From JBBRVP01 sp038246785 (GTDB lineage Bacteria > Actinomycetota > Actinomycetes > Jiangellales > Jiangellaceae): DNA of 64,000 nucleotides. A program made the translations under genes and the position numbers. The stretch's first letter is position 1; each line of letters opens with the position of its first letter. The stretch spans positions 1-64,000 of the forward strand of contig JBBRVP010000016.1 of NCBI GenBank assembly GCA_038246785.1, in the 5' to 3' direction. This document shows, in pieces, positions 15,183-24,192 of the stretch. The notes below the pieces were generated by a model that had not been told where the DNA came from, ran no database searches, and was given only the letters and a program-made list of their open reading frames with translations.

Positions 15183-17504
15183 GTGGACGACGCGGTGCTG
15201 GGTTACGCGTCGCCGCGGCGGCCAGCGCCCCGTCAGCTCCGCTTGGTGGAGCTCGTCCCGGTCGAGGCCAAGCTGCGCATCCCTGTGCAGCGGCCGGGCC
15301 TGGTGGGTCGGCCGGCAGTCATGGACCGGCTGGCGCGATACGCGGACGCACCGGTCGTGGTCGTCAGCGCCCCGGCCGGCTACGGCAAGACGACGCTGCT
15401 GTCACAGCTCGCCGCGGCCGAGCACCGCCCGGTCTCCTGGCTCAGTCTCGAGATGACCGACGACGACCCGGTGGAGCTCATCAGCTATGTGTTGCTCGCG
15501 CTGCAGCGCGTCGAGTCAATCGACGCCGACGTCGGCTCGGCACTGCGCGGAGACGAGACGACGATCTTGACCGTCGCCCTCCCCCGGCTCGGCCGGATGC
15601 TGCTCGAGCGGCGCCGCCCGTTCGTCCTGGTCCTCGACGACGCGGACGTCATCACGAGCGACATCTGCCTGCAGGTGCTCACCACCGTCATCCAGCACCT
15701 TCCGGCCGGCTCGCAGCTCGTGATCGGCTCGCGCAGCGACCTGCGGCTGCCGTGGGGCCGTTTGGAGTCGCGAGGATCCGCGGTCCGCATCGGCCCTGAG
15801 CAGCTCAGGATGTCGGTCCGGGAAGGTGGTGCTCTGCTGGCCGAGGCGGGGCTGCAGCTGGCCAGCGACGACGTGCTCGCCCTCGTCGAGCGCACCGAGG
15901 GCTGGCCTGCCGGGCTCTATCTCGCCGCTCTCACGGTCGCCGAGGACGGCGGCGACGAGAAGGCCGTCCAGCGATTCACCGGCGACGAGCGCCTGCTCAT
16001 GGACTACCTGCGCGACGAGCTGCTGACCCGGGCCTCCCCCGACGAGGTGCATTTCCTGACCAGGACATCGATCCTCAGCAAGCTGAGTGCCGGGTTGTGC
16101 GACGAGGTCCTGGGCCGCGACGACTCGGGGAAGATCCTTCGCGATCTCGCCGCCGCCAACCTTTTCCTGGCGCCGCTGGACGGCCACGTCACGTGGTACC
16201 GCTTCCACGACCTGTTCGCCCGGATGCTGCGCGCCGAGCTGGCGAGCCGGGAGCCGCGACTCGAGCCCGAGCTGCACCGTCGCGCCGGAGCCTGGTGGGA
16301 AGCCCGCGGCGACATCGAGGAAGCCATCCGGCACGCCCGCGCGGTGGGCGACGTGTCGCGAGCGGCCAGGCTCCTGTGGTCGTTAGTGCCGTGGTACATC
16401 ACGAGCGGACGGCGCGCGCGACTGGAGCGGCTGCTCGACGATTTCCATCCGGCCGAGGTCTATGGCGAGCCGTGGGTGTCCCTGAGCACGGCCTGGTGGG
16501 CGCTGCCGACCGGTCGCCCACTGGATGACTTGTTGGCGGCCGCCGAGCGCGCAACGCGGGCGGGCGGGAGGACGGACCCCGACCCGGACCTGGTCGCAGC
16601 AGTCGCGCTGCTGCGCGCTCTGCTCGGCCACGAGGGGATCGCGCGGATGCGCGCGGACGCCGAGGTCGCTGAGCACCACCAGCAGGCCGGCGACCCGTGG
16701 CGGGTGATGTGCCAGTTCCTCATCGCGATGGCCGCGCAGCTGACGGGAGACCGGCCTGGCGCATGGCGGTTGCACGAGCAGAACGATCGGCTAGCGGCTG
16801 GACTGGCCCTCCCCCAACTGCAGGCCCTGAGCGGCGCGGAGATGGCCCTGCTCGCGGTCGAGCAGGGCGACTGGGCGACCGCCTCGACCCTCACCGCCAA
16901 CGCGCTGGACATCCTGGAGGCCAGCCATCTCGACAAGCTGCCGACGATGGGTCCGGTCTTCTGCGTCGCGGCCCTCGTGCTCGCGCAACGGGGCGAGCTG
17001 GCCGCTGCGCGCCGCGAGGCGCGGCGGGGACGGCTGAAGATGGCCTCGACCGACCACTTCGCACCGTGGTGGGCGGTCCAGGCGCGACTGGTGCTGGCCC
17101 GCGCCCAGCTCCTGCTCGGTGACACCGTCGCGGCCCGCGTGCTGCTGACGGAGGCCAGGCCGCTGATCGCGCAGGTGGCGGACGCGCCTGTCCTCTTCGA
17201 GTGGCTCGGTGAGCTCGAGGGGCAAGTGGATCCGCTCGAGGGATCGATCCCGCAGAGCCCGTCGGCCCTAACGACCGCCGAGATCCGAGTGCTTCGCCTG
17301 CTGCCCACGCACCTGTCGCTGGAGGAGATCAGCAAGCGGCTCCACGTCTCGCGCAACACCGTCAAGACGCAGGCCCGCGCGATCCGCGTCAAGCTCGGGG
17401 TGAGCTCGCGGGCAGGGGTCGTCGAGCGCGCGCGGAGCCTGGGCCTGCTGGACGCTGCACACGACGGCGCGGCGCTGACCCGCCGGACCGGCGCAGGCTC
17501 CTGA
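15183..17504 (+). CDS. MalT-type LuxR transcriptional regulator (STAND ATPase), 2
   Basis: Protein of 773 residues with the same plan as the regulator at 11627 but only moderate similarity. The N-terminal signature is LVPVEAKLRIPVQRPGLVGR, the P-loop APAGYGKT (residues 63-70), Walker B FVLVLDDADV, and the sensor IGSRSDLRLPWGRLESRG. WH-like and TPR-like helices follow, and the C-terminal LuxR HTH reads LTTAEIRVLRLLPTHLSLEE, then RLHVSRNTVKTQARAIRVKL. GTG start. It is divergent from DUF6325 copy 2 and is followed after 7 bp by the BASS-like transporter gene, so it probably heads an operon that runs into the transporter and possibly glutamate decarboxylase. Confidence 0.9.
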   Translation: MDDAVLGYASPRRPAPRQLRLVELVPVEAKLRIPVQRPGLVGRPAVMDRLARYADAPVVVVSAPAGYGKTTLLSQLAAAEHRPVSWLSLEMTDDDPVELISYVLLALQRVESIDADVGSALRGDETTILTVALPRLGRMLLERRRPFVLVLDDADVITSDICLQVLTTVIQHLPAGSQLVIGSRSDLRLPWGRLESRGSAVRIGPEQLRMSVREGGALLAEAGLQLASDDVLALVERTEGWPAGLYLAALTVAEDGGDEKAVQRFTGDERLLMDYLRDELLTRASPDEVHFLTRTSILSKLSAGLCDEVLGRDDSGKILRDLAAANLFLAPLDGHVTWYRFHDLFARMLRAELASREPRLEPELHRRAGAWWEARGDIEEAIRHARAVGDVSRAARLLWSLVPWYITSGRRARLERLLDDFHPAEVYGEPWVSLSTAWWALPTGRPLDDLLAAAERATRAGGRTDPDPDLVAAVALLRALLGHEGIARMRADAEVAEHHQQAGDPWRVMCQFLIAMAAQLTGDRPGAWRLHEQNDRLAAGLALPQLQALSGAEMALLAVEQGDWATASTLTANALDILEASHLDKLPTMGPVFCVAALVLAQRGELAAARREARRGRLKMASTDHFAPWWAVQARLVLARAQLLLGDTVAARVLLTEARPLIAQVADAPVLFEWLGELEGQVDPLEGSIPQSPSALTTAEIRVLRLLPTHLSLEEISKRLHVSRNTVKTQARAIRVKLGVSSRAGVVERARSLGLLDAAHDGAALTRRTGAGS

Positions 17505-17511
17505 CATCGGC

Positions 17512-18408
17512 GTGGACGAGCAGTTCTGGAGCACCGTCTTCAACAACGCGGTCACCGTCACGATCGTCGTCACCGTCGTGTCACTCGGTCTGAGCCTCAC
17601 CGTCTCGGACCTCGGCGCGGCACTGCGCCGCGGCCGGTTGCTGACCGCGCTGGGCGCGGTCAACCTGCTGGTCCTTCCCGCGCTGGCCTGGGGCGTCGCC
17701 AACCTCCTTCCCATCGCGTCCCGGGACGTCACCGGCCTCGTGCTTGTCGCGGTCGGGGCGGGGGGGGCCGCCGGTCTCAAAGCGGTGCAGCTGTCCCGGC
17801 GGGGGGACCTCGCCCTTGCCGTGTCCCTCGTCGTCCTGCTCCAGGTCGCCGACATCCTGGTCGTCCCGTTCTGGGTGAGGCAGGTCGCCGCGGAGGCGTC
17901 GGTGAGCGCCGGCGGCATCATCGCCAGCCTGGCGGCTCTGGTCCTCGGCCCGCTCGCGATCGGGCTGCTGCTGCGGGCCCGCACGCCCGCCGCGGCCGCC
18001 GCCTGGGTTCCGCGGCTGACCAGCCTGTCCACCATCACGCTGGTCATCGCGCTGGCCGCCGGGGTGGTCGCCAACGCGGCGCCGCTGCGCGCCCTGCTGC
18101 TCACCTGGGTGCCGGTCGCGGCGGCGACGACCACGTGCGCGGCGCTCGCCCTCGGCTGGGCTGTCGGCGGTCGCGACCGCGCGGTCCGGGCCTCCAGTGC
18201 GCTCGTCACCGGCAGCAGGTTCGGGACGCTGGGCCTGGTGATCATCGTCGGCCAGCTGGACAGCGACCCACGGCTGCTGGGGCCGGCGGTCGTGGGTGCG
18301 CTGGTCAACCTCGTCCTGCTGCTCGGCACCGGGGCGGTGGTCGGGCGCTCGAAGGGCCCACGGCGACGGGATCGGGACTCGGCCCGCTCCCGGCCCACGT
18401 CGCACTGA
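17512..18408 (+). CDS. BASS/arsenite-permease-like membrane transporter
   Basis: Very hydrophobic protein of 298 residues with eight to nine predicted membrane segments. The opening VVTVVSLGLSLTVSDLGAAL followed by RRGRLLTALGAVNLLVLPAL is characteristic of the bile acid:sodium symporter (BASS) superfamily, as is the late run ASSALVTGSRFGTLGLVIIV. Family members move organic anions with sodium or proton. A hydrophilic basic tail (RSKGPRRRDRDSARSRP) ends the protein. GTG start 7 bp after the LuxR stop, likely translationally coupled. Substrate cannot be read from the sequence; the adjacent glutamate decarboxylase makes an organic acid worth testing (inference). Confidence 0.75.
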   Translation: MDEQFWSTVFNNAVTVTIVVTVVSLGLSLTVSDLGAALRRGRLLTALGAVNLLVLPALAWGVANLLPIASRDVTGLVLVAVGAGGAAGLKAVQLSRRGDLALAVSLVVLLQVADILVVPFWVRQVAAEASVSAGGIIASLAALVLGPLAIGLLLRARTPAAAAAWVPRLTSLSTITLVIALAAGVVANAAPLRALLLTWVPVAAATTTCAALALGWAVGGRDRAVRASSALVTGSRFGTLGLVIIVGQLDSDPRLLGPAVVGALVNLVLLLGTGAVVGRSKGPRRRDRDSARSRPTSH

Positions 18409-18512
18409 CCCCTCACCCAGGCGGGGTGACGTGCTCCCGCGAGCCGGTTGGTTGGCTGGGGCGCGAGCCGGCCGGGAGCAACCGTCGCCGGAACACGTCG
18501 GAAAGGGCAACC

Positions 18513-19904
18513 ATGGCGGTCTGGCGGTCGTCGGAGCAGGCCCGTCGCACGGAGGGCGAGATGGCGCCGGTCTTCACGCGCGAGGGCATGCGCGCCGTAC
18601 CCAAGCGACACCTTCCCGACGAGGGCATGCTGCCGCAGACCGCGTACGAGGTCGTCCGCGACGAGGTCATGCTCGACGGCAACGCGCGGTTCAACCTCGC
18701 AACATTCGTCACCACGTGGATGGACGATGAGGCCGACAAGCTCTACCTGGCCACCGTCGACAAGAACATGATCGACAAGGACGAGTACCCGCAGACGGCG
18801 GAGCTGGAGTCCCGTTGCGTGCATATGCTCGCCGAGTTGTGGCATGCCGCGGACGGCGCGCACGCCGTCGGCACCTCCACCACCGGCAGCTCGGAGGGCT
18901 GCATGCTCGGCGGCATGGCCCTCAAGCGCCGGTGGGCCCAGCGGCGCCGAGACGCTGGCCTGCCGACCGACCGGCCCAACCTGGTCATGGGCTCGAACGT
19001 GCAGGTGGTGTGGGAGAAGTTCGCGAACTACTGGGAGGTGGAGCCGCGATACGTCCCGGTCGAGGGCGAGGTCTACCACCTGACGCCGGAACGCATGATG
19101 CCCTTCGTGGACGAGAACACGATCGGGGTCGTCGCGATCCTCGGCTCGACGATGGACGGCAGCTACGAGCCCGTGGCCGAGATCTGCGCCGCGCTGGACG
19201 CCTACGAGGCGCAGACCGGGGTGTCCGTACCGGTGCACGTGGACGCCGCCTCGGGCGGGTTCGTCGCGCCGTTCCTGCAACCGCAGCTGCAGTGGGACTT
19301 CCGGCTCGACCGGGTGGTGTCGATCCAGGCCTCCGGGCACAAGTACGGGCTGGTCTACCCCGGCGTTGGTTGGGTGCTGTGGCGGCACACCGAGTTCCTG
19401 CCCGAGGAGCTGGTGTTCCACGTGAACTACCTCGGCGGGGACATGCCGACGTTCGCGCTCAACTTCTCCCGGCCGGGCTCGCAGGTCGTGCTGCAGTACT
19501 ACCAGTTCCTGCGGCTGGGCGTGGCGGGGTTCCGCGCCGTGCAGCAGACCTGTCAGGACGTCGCCGTGCGGCTGTCCGACGCCATCGCGGCGATGCCGCA
19601 GTTCAGGCTGCTCACTGATGGCCGGGATCTGCCGGTGTTCGCCTTCGCGCTCTCCGACGAGGTGGACAAGTACACCGCGTACGACGTCTCCCGCAAGCTC
19701 CGCGAGCGCGGTTGGCTCGTGCCGGCGTACACGATGCCACCCAACCGCGAGGACCTGGTGGTGCTGCGCATCGTCGTGCGCAACGGCTTCAGCCACGACA
19801 TGGCCGAGCTCTTCCTGCGCGACCTCGCACAGGCGGTCGAGTGGCTCGACGACCTGGAGAGCCCCATGCCCGCGGAGAAGTCGCCGGAGACGTTCGCGCA
19901 CTGA
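18513..19904 (+). CDS. gadB: Glutamate decarboxylase
   Basis: PLP enzyme of 463 residues, close to the 466 of E. coli GadB, converting glutamate to GABA and CO2 and consuming a proton. Clear signatures are FVTTWMDDEADKL, GTSTTGSSEGCMLGGMALKR, VHVDAASGGFVAPF and IQASGHKYGLVYPGVGW with the PLP lysine at K277. The N-terminus (MAVWRSSEQARRTEGEMAPV) and C-terminal PPNREDLVVLRIVVRNGFS also match. ATG with GAAAGGG 7 bases upstream; the open frame extends to 18135 across the transporter gene but that part is a shadow. It lies 104 bp after the transporter and convergent to the K+ channel gene. No GadC-type antiporter is seen; the BASS-like protein is the only transporter beside it. Confidence 0.95.
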   Translation: MAVWRSSEQARRTEGEMAPVFTREGMRAVPKRHLPDEGMLPQTAYEVVRDEVMLDGNARFNLATFVTTWMDDEADKLYLATVDKNMIDKDEYPQTAELESRCVHMLAELWHAADGAHAVGTSTTGSSEGCMLGGMALKRRWAQRRRDAGLPTDRPNLVMGSNVQVVWEKFANYWEVEPRYVPVEGEVYHLTPERMMPFVDENTIGVVAILGSTMDGSYEPVAEICAALDAYEAQTGVSVPVHVDAASGGFVAPFLQPQLQWDFRLDRVVSIQASGHKYGLVYPGVGWVLWRHTEFLPEELVFHVNYLGGDMPTFALNFSRPGSQVVLQYYQFLRLGVAGFRAVQQTCQDVAVRLSDAIAAMPQFRLLTDGRDLPVFAFALSDEVDKYTAYDVSRKLRERGWLVPAYTMPPNREDLVVLRIVVRNGFSHDMAELFLRDLAQAVEWLDDLESPMPAEKSPETFAH

Positions 19905-19928
19905 AGGCGGGGCGCGAACGGTACCCAA

Positions 19929-20642
19929 TCATCCCTGCCCGGAGCCGGGCTCCTCGCTCGGCCGGCGGCCACGGCGGCCGTAGTCCGACACGATCTTCCC
20001 GACCGCGGTGACGAGGAACAGCTGTCCCAGGATCGCCTCGACGACGGCCAGGGACTGACCGGGGTTGGCCGCGGGCACGAGGTTGCCGTAGCCCGTCGTC
20101 GTCAGCGTCACGAAGCTGAAGAACAGGTCGTCGGACATCGTTCCCGACCCGTCGCTGCCGAAGAAGAGCGGGGCAGTCTGCACCGTTCCCAGCGCCCGGT
20201 AGGCGAAGGCGAACATCATGCCGAGCAGCAGATAGCTCGCGACGGCGCCGGCGAGGGTCTGCACGTCGATCACCGGTCGCCGGATCAGGTGTCGCAGGAT
20301 GACCACGGGGGCGACTAGGTAGAGCAAAGCGCTGATCGCGAAGAATGTCGCGTCGAGGCCGTCCGCGCCGGCCTCGGGCGGGGGCGACCCACCCACGACC
20401 AGGCCGACCAGTGCGACACCGGCGACCGCGACGATGGCGCCGCCCGCCACGCGCTGCGCGCGACGCGACTCCGAGACGCTGAAGGCCAGCCACACCGTCA
20501 CGAGCTGGACGAGGATCACCACCGACGTGAAGGGCCGCTTGCTCGCCGCGGCCGACACGGCGTAGGTGAGAACGATGAGCAGGATCACCAGCCCGTAGCG
20601 GTTGGTGGCGTCGAAGGTCCGGAGGCGCCGGTGCCCGGTCAT
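19929..20642 (-). CDS. Two-pore-type potassium channel protein
   Basis: Membrane protein of 237 residues. Two or three N-terminal helices (YGLVILLIVLTYAVSAAA, FTSVVILVQLVTVWLAFSV, GGAIVAVAGVALVGLVVGG) lead to a classic ion-channel pore: SYLLLGMMFAFAYRALG, pore helix FFSFVTLTTTGYGNLVP with the TTTGYGN selectivity filter, then AILGQLFLVTAVGKIVSD. The tail is short and no RCK/TrkA-N regulatory domain is present. ATG at 20642 (MTGHRRLRTF) is chosen because residues further upstream in the frame overlap the DUF1906 gene. It is convergent to gadB, 24 bp between stops. Probably a K+ channel taking part in membrane potential or acid stress control (inference from context). Confidence 0.85.
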   Translation of the reverse strand: MTGHRRLRTFDATNRYGLVILLIVLTYAVSAAASKRPFTSVVILVQLVTVWLAFSVSESRRAQRVAGGAIVAVAGVALVGLVVGGSPPPEAGADGLDATFFAISALLYLVAPVVILRHLIRRPVIDVQTLAGAVASYLLLGMMFAFAYRALGTVQTAPLFFGSDGSGTMSDDLFFSFVTLTTTGYGNLVPAANPGQSLAVVEAILGQLFLVTAVGKIVSDYGRRGRRPSEEPGSGQG

Positions 20643-20670
20643 GCCGCGGTGTCCGGAGCGGCGGTGGACA

Positions 20671-22011
20671 TCAACACCGCGGCAGCGGCGCCGACCACGT
20701 CGTCCGGCTGCGGCTGCGCAGGTAGTAGTCGCTGACGTAGGTGCCGTCGGGCAGGCGGTCCCACACCCGGCTGCTGCCGACGGCTGCGCCGGAGGTCTGG
20801 CACCCGGCGTACGCCAGCTGTCCACCGTAGAGCCGGCCCTTCGCCGCCGCGGCAGTCGTCGGACCGGCGCGGGTGTTGAGCACCGACGCGATGACCTGGA
20901 AGGGCGTCGTGCAGCGCGGGAGCGGCCACGTCCAGCCCGGCGTGGAGCGGGTGTCGAGGCCGGAGTCGGAGACGTATCGCCCGGTCGAGAGCCGGTCCCA
21001 CACCCGGCTGCCCAGCGCGAGCGAGCCCGAGGTCTGGCACACGACGTCCACCGTCGTGCCCGTCGCCAGCCCGGAGGTCCGTGGGTAGGACGCCCCCGGT
21101 CCGCTGCGCACGTTGAGCCCGCCGCGCGCGGTGACGTGCTGGGCGTACGGCACGCTCGCGGTGATCACCGAGGCCACGTTGCTGTCGATGCGCAGCGAGA
21201 CGCCGCCCCAGCTCTCCCAGTGGTCGCCACGGTACTGCTTCATCCGCTGCGTGCCGTGCCACAGTGCGTCACCGAACGAGGGGTCCCCCCACACCGACGC
21301 GAGCCCGTTCCAGCGGGCGAACCACACCGCATCCGGGCGGGACTGCCGCGGATCGTTGTAGGCGACGGCCAGCGCGTGGATGCCCGAGATCGCGTTGGAG
21401 TAGACCCCCGCCAGCATCCCGCGCACGTGGAGGCGGTCGACCCAGCCGTCGACGTAGGCCAGCACGGCCGCCTTGCAGCCGGAGTCGGCGGTGGAGAAGT
21501 TCTCGATGTCGGCGAAGATCGCGGTGCCGGACACCATTCCGAGCCGGCGGACCGCCGCCACGGCCTCCTCGGCCCCCGCGGCCCCCTGGCTCGCCGCCGT
21601 CGCGAGCGTGCGAGAGATCCGGTATCGCGTCCAGCTCACGCACGGCGCCTGCCGGCCCACGTGGATCGGCGCGAGGTGCCAGCCGCTGCGGGCCGCTCCG
21701 CGTACCCACGCCGTGCCCAGGTTGGGTTGGCTCTTGCAGGCCCGGTTGATGCCACTGGTGTAGATGCCGACGGCGCGGTACGCCGAGGCCCTCCATGCGC
21801 CGAGCGTGGCGAGCCGGGGCGCCGTGCACAGATCCAGGGCGCGACCGCCGTACGTCGTGGCCGTGGAGCCTGCGCCATAGGCAGGCGCCACGTCGGCGGT
21901 GGCGTGGGGCGCGCTCAGCACGACGCCGACGGCCGCGGTGGCGACCGCCGCGGCGGCGACCGACGCGGCCGGCACCGACGCGAGCCGGCGCAGCACCGGG
22001 CGGCTCGGCAT
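20671..22011 (-). CDS. Secreted DUF1906 (GH25-like) protein with two SH3-like repeats
   Basis: About 446 residues. A Tat/Sec-like signal peptide opens the protein (RPVLRRLASVPAASVAAAAV, ending SAPHATA). The next 200 residues are a DUF1906 glycoside-hydrolase-like TIM barrel: GRALDLCTAPRLATLGAW, VGIYTSGINRACKSQ, FADIENFSTADSGCKAAVLA with acidic residues at the expected active-site position, GVYSNAIS and AVWFARWNG. The C-terminal half has two bacterial SH3-like units (LNVRSGPGASYPRTSG and LNTRAGPTTAAAAKG), each followed by S-RVWDRL-G-YVSD. Likely a cell-wall-acting secreted hydrolase. ATG at 22011 selected from signal peptide position. Start lies 223 bp from the divergent M20 peptidase gene. 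Confidence 0.82.
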   Translation of the reverse strand: MPSRPVLRRLASVPAASVAAAAVATAAVGVVLSAPHATADVAPAYGAGSTATTYGGRALDLCTAPRLATLGAWRASAYRAVGIYTSGINRACKSQPNLGTAWVRGAARSGWHLAPIHVGRQAPCVSWTRYRISRTLATAASQGAAGAEEAVAAVRRLGMVSGTAIFADIENFSTADSGCKAAVLAYVDGWVDRLHVRGMLAGVYSNAISGIHALAVAYNDPRQSRPDAVWFARWNGLASVWGDPSFGDALWHGTQRMKQYRGDHWESWGGVSLRIDSNVASVITASVPYAQHVTARGGLNVRSGPGASYPRTSGLATGTTVDVVCQTSGSLALGSRVWDRLSTGRYVSDSGLDTRSTPGWTWPLPRCTTPFQVIASVLNTRAGPTTAAAAKGRLYGGQLAYAGCQTSGAAVGSSRVWDRLPDGTYVSDYYLRSRSRTTWSAPLPRC

Positions 22012-22140
22012 CGTGAGCACGGCAGGGTCTCCGTCCGGAGGCAGCGGGTGCCGGCCAGTGTGCACCTTCCGCCACAGGAGCACCACGGGTCGCGGGATCT
22101 GCGCCGGCTGTGCGGGCACGACTCGGCTGCGGCCTTCCCG

Positions 22141-22210
22141 CGCCGTACTCCCCCTTCCCGACCCCTGCAGGACGCGGGAAGGGGGTGTTGATCACGTTAA
22201 CGTGATCAAC
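22141..22210 (+). repeat. 70-bp two-hairpin palindromic element, copy 2
   Basis: Differs from 9337-9406 at two bases. Here the first hairpin is perfect (CCCCCTTCCCG against CGGGAAGGGGG), and 22187-22210 is the same perfect 24-bp dyad with GTTAAC at its centre and TGATCA in each arm. Again it lies in a divergent intergenic region, ending 24 bp before the GTG of the M20 peptidase. Confidence 0.85.
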
Positions 22211-22234
22211 TCCCCCGCTGGCAGACTCCGGCAG

Positions 22235-23500
22235 GTGGGCGCACCCGGGCTGGCGGCGGACGTGCTGGCGGCGATCGACGCCGACGCCCTGCGCCGTGAC
22301 CTCGCCGAGCTCGTCGCCATCCCGAGCGTCGGGGGCGCCGAGGCCGAGTTGGACGCCCAGCGCTGGTGCGCCGCGCGGATGGCCGAGGTCGGCCTCGCGG
22401 TCGACGTGTGGCCGCTCGACCTCGCCGCCCTCCGCGGCGATCCCGACTACCCCGGCGAGGAGGTCGAGCGCGGCGCCGCGCTCGGCGTCGTCGGCCGCCT
22501 CGGCCCGCCGGGGAAGCCGGCGCTGGTCGTCGGCGGCCACGTGGACGTGGTGCCCCCCGGTGACCTCGGCGGCTGGCCGGACGGCGACCCATGGACGCTG
22601 CGGGATCTCGCCGGACGCTTGCACGGGCGGGGCGCCTGCGACATGAAGGCCGGTGTGGTCGCGTCGCTGGCCGCCGCCGCCGCCCTGACCGCGAACGGCG
22701 TCCGGCTGGACCGGCCGCTCGCCGTGCACACGGTCATCGGGGAGGAGGACGGTGGCCTGGGCACGTTCGCCACCCTGCGTCGCGGCCACACGGGCGACGC
22801 CTGCGTCCTCGCCGAGCCGACCGACCGCGCGGTCATCACCGCGAACGCCGGGTCGCTGACGTTCCGACTCGAGGTGCCCGGCCGGGCGGCCCACGGTGCC
22901 ACGCGGACGCTCGGGGTCAGCGCGCTCGACGCCGCGCTGCCGGTGCTGGCCGCGCTGCGCGAGCTGGAGGAGCAGCGCAACCGCAGCCCGGACAGCGCGT
23001 TCGCCCACCTCGACCTCGCGGCACCGCTGTCGGTGGGGGTCGTGCGAGCCGGCGACTGGGCGAGCAGCGTCCCCGGCCTGCTCGTCGCCGAGGGCCGTTA
23101 CGGCGTGCTGCCCGGCGAAGAGGTGGCGGCGGCGCGGGCTGCCTTCGAGGCCTGCGTGGCGGCGGCGTCCACAGCCGACCCCTGGCTCGCCGAACACCCG
23201 GTACGGGTCAGCTGGCCGGGCGGCGTGTTCGCCCCGGGCGCCCTGCCGCCGGGCCACGAGCTCGTCGCCCAGGTCGGCCGGGCCGTGGTCGACGCCGGGG
23301 GCGGCCCGCTGGCCGCGCACGGGGCGCCGTACGGCTCGGACCTGCGGCTCTACGCCGCCGCCGGGGTCCCGACGGTGCAGTACGGGCCGGGTCAGGTTCG
23401 CCACGCGCACTCCGGCGACGAGCAGGTGAGCCTCGGCGAGGTAGTGGTCGCCGCTCGCGCCTATGCGCTGCTGGCACTACGCCGATGCGTCATCGACTGA
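22235..23500 (+). CDS. M20-family metallopeptidase/deacylase (ArgE/DapE type)
   Basis: Zinc hydrolase of about 421 residues. Landmarks are ELVAIPSVGGAEAELDAQRW, the metal site VVGGHVDVVPPGD, GRGACDMKAGVVASLAAA (second metal ligand Asp), VIGEEDGGLGTFATL with the catalytic and ligand glutamates, CVLAEPTDRAVITANAGSL and the dimerisation-domain motif GRAAHGATRTLGVSA. The C-terminal PTVQYGPGQVRHAHSGDEQV supplies the last histidine. The family removes acyl or peptide groups from amino acids; exact substrate unknown. GTG at 22235 is used; another in-frame GTG at 22262 would also keep the whole domain. Followed after 13 bp by the DinB-like gene. Confidence 0.87.
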   Translation: MGAPGLAADVLAAIDADALRRDLAELVAIPSVGGAEAELDAQRWCAARMAEVGLAVDVWPLDLAALRGDPDYPGEEVERGAALGVVGRLGPPGKPALVVGGHVDVVPPGDLGGWPDGDPWTLRDLAGRLHGRGACDMKAGVVASLAAAAALTANGVRLDRPLAVHTVIGEEDGGLGTFATLRRGHTGDACVLAEPTDRAVITANAGSLTFRLEVPGRAAHGATRTLGVSALDAALPVLAALRELEEQRNRSPDSAFAHLDLAAPLSVGVVRAGDWASSVPGLLVAEGRYGVLPGEEVAAARAAFEACVAAASTADPWLAEHPVRVSWPGGVFAPGALPPGHELVAQVGRAVVDAGGGPLAAHGAPYGSDLRLYAAAGVPTVQYGPGQVRHAHSGDEQVSLGEVVVAARAYALLALRRCVID

Positions 23501-23513
23501 CACCCTGGGTGTC

Positions 23514-24185
23514 ATGACCGTTGCCACCTATGAGCAGGCGCTCGACGGGCTGCGGGCGGCGTACGGCGAGACCGTACGGCTCGTGCGGTCACTGCCCGGC
23601 GAGGACTTCTCGGCGCCCACACGCTGCGCCGGCTGGTCGGTCGCGGACCTGCTCTTCCACGGCATGCTCGACGCCCAGCGCGCGCTGGTCGCGCTCACGA
23701 CGCGGGCCGACGATGCGCCGGACCGGGACGCCGTGTCGTACTGGCGCGACTACCCACCGGGCGCCGAGGCCAGCGCCGGTCCGCACGCGCAGTTCGTCCG
23801 CCGCTCGGCCGCGGCCTACGCGACGCCCGAGTCGTTGGTCGGGCACGCCACGTCGCTGTTCGAGGCCGCGGTCCGGGCGGCATCGGCGGCAGAGTCCACG
23901 GGCCGCATCCGGACCCAGGGCCACGTCCTGACGGTCCCTGACTTCCTCGCGACCCTCGTGCTCGAGGCGGTGGTGCACCGCCTCGACATGCCGACGCCGG
24001 TCACTACGTCGACGGCGGCAATGGCGGTCACCGAGCCCGTGCTGGCCGCGCTGGCCAGAACCACCCGCCCGCACGGGATGTCACCCGACCTGTTCGCGTT
24101 GCTCGCGACCGGGCGTGATCGACCTGACGAGGACGACCGTGCACTGCTCGGACCGGCCGCCGCTCGGATGCCCGTGCTGGGATGA
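23514..24185 (+). CDS. DinB-like/maleylpyruvate-isomerase-N (MDMPI) family protein
   Basis: Protein of 223 residues. The N-terminal helical-bundle signature TRCAGWSVADLLFHGMLDAQ is that of MDMPI_N domains, which in some members bind a metal through histidines and work with mycothiol. FLATLVLEAVVHRLDMP is the second conserved helix with its histidine. ATG at 23514 is 13 bp after the M20 stop; the longer frame to 23463 is inside that gene. A mycothiol gene (mshB) elsewhere in the window fits a mycothiol-dependent role, but the enzyme reaction is unknown. Confidence 0.72.
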   Translation: MTVATYEQALDGLRAAYGETVRLVRSLPGEDFSAPTRCAGWSVADLLFHGMLDAQRALVALTTRADDAPDRDAVSYWRDYPPGAEASAGPHAQFVRRSAAAYATPESLVGHATSLFEAAVRAASAAESTGRIRTQGHVLTVPDFLATLVLEAVVHRLDMPTPVTTSTAAMAVTEPVLAALARTTRPHGMSPDLFALLATGRDRPDEDDRALLGPAAARMPVLG

Positions 24186-24192
24186 TCGTGCG

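Noticed and set aside
18135..18512. Upstream extension of gadB into the transporter gene
   Set aside because: The transporter frame has membrane helices there, while the extension is arginine/glycine-rich; the ATG at 18513 has a ribosome-binding site and matches the family length.
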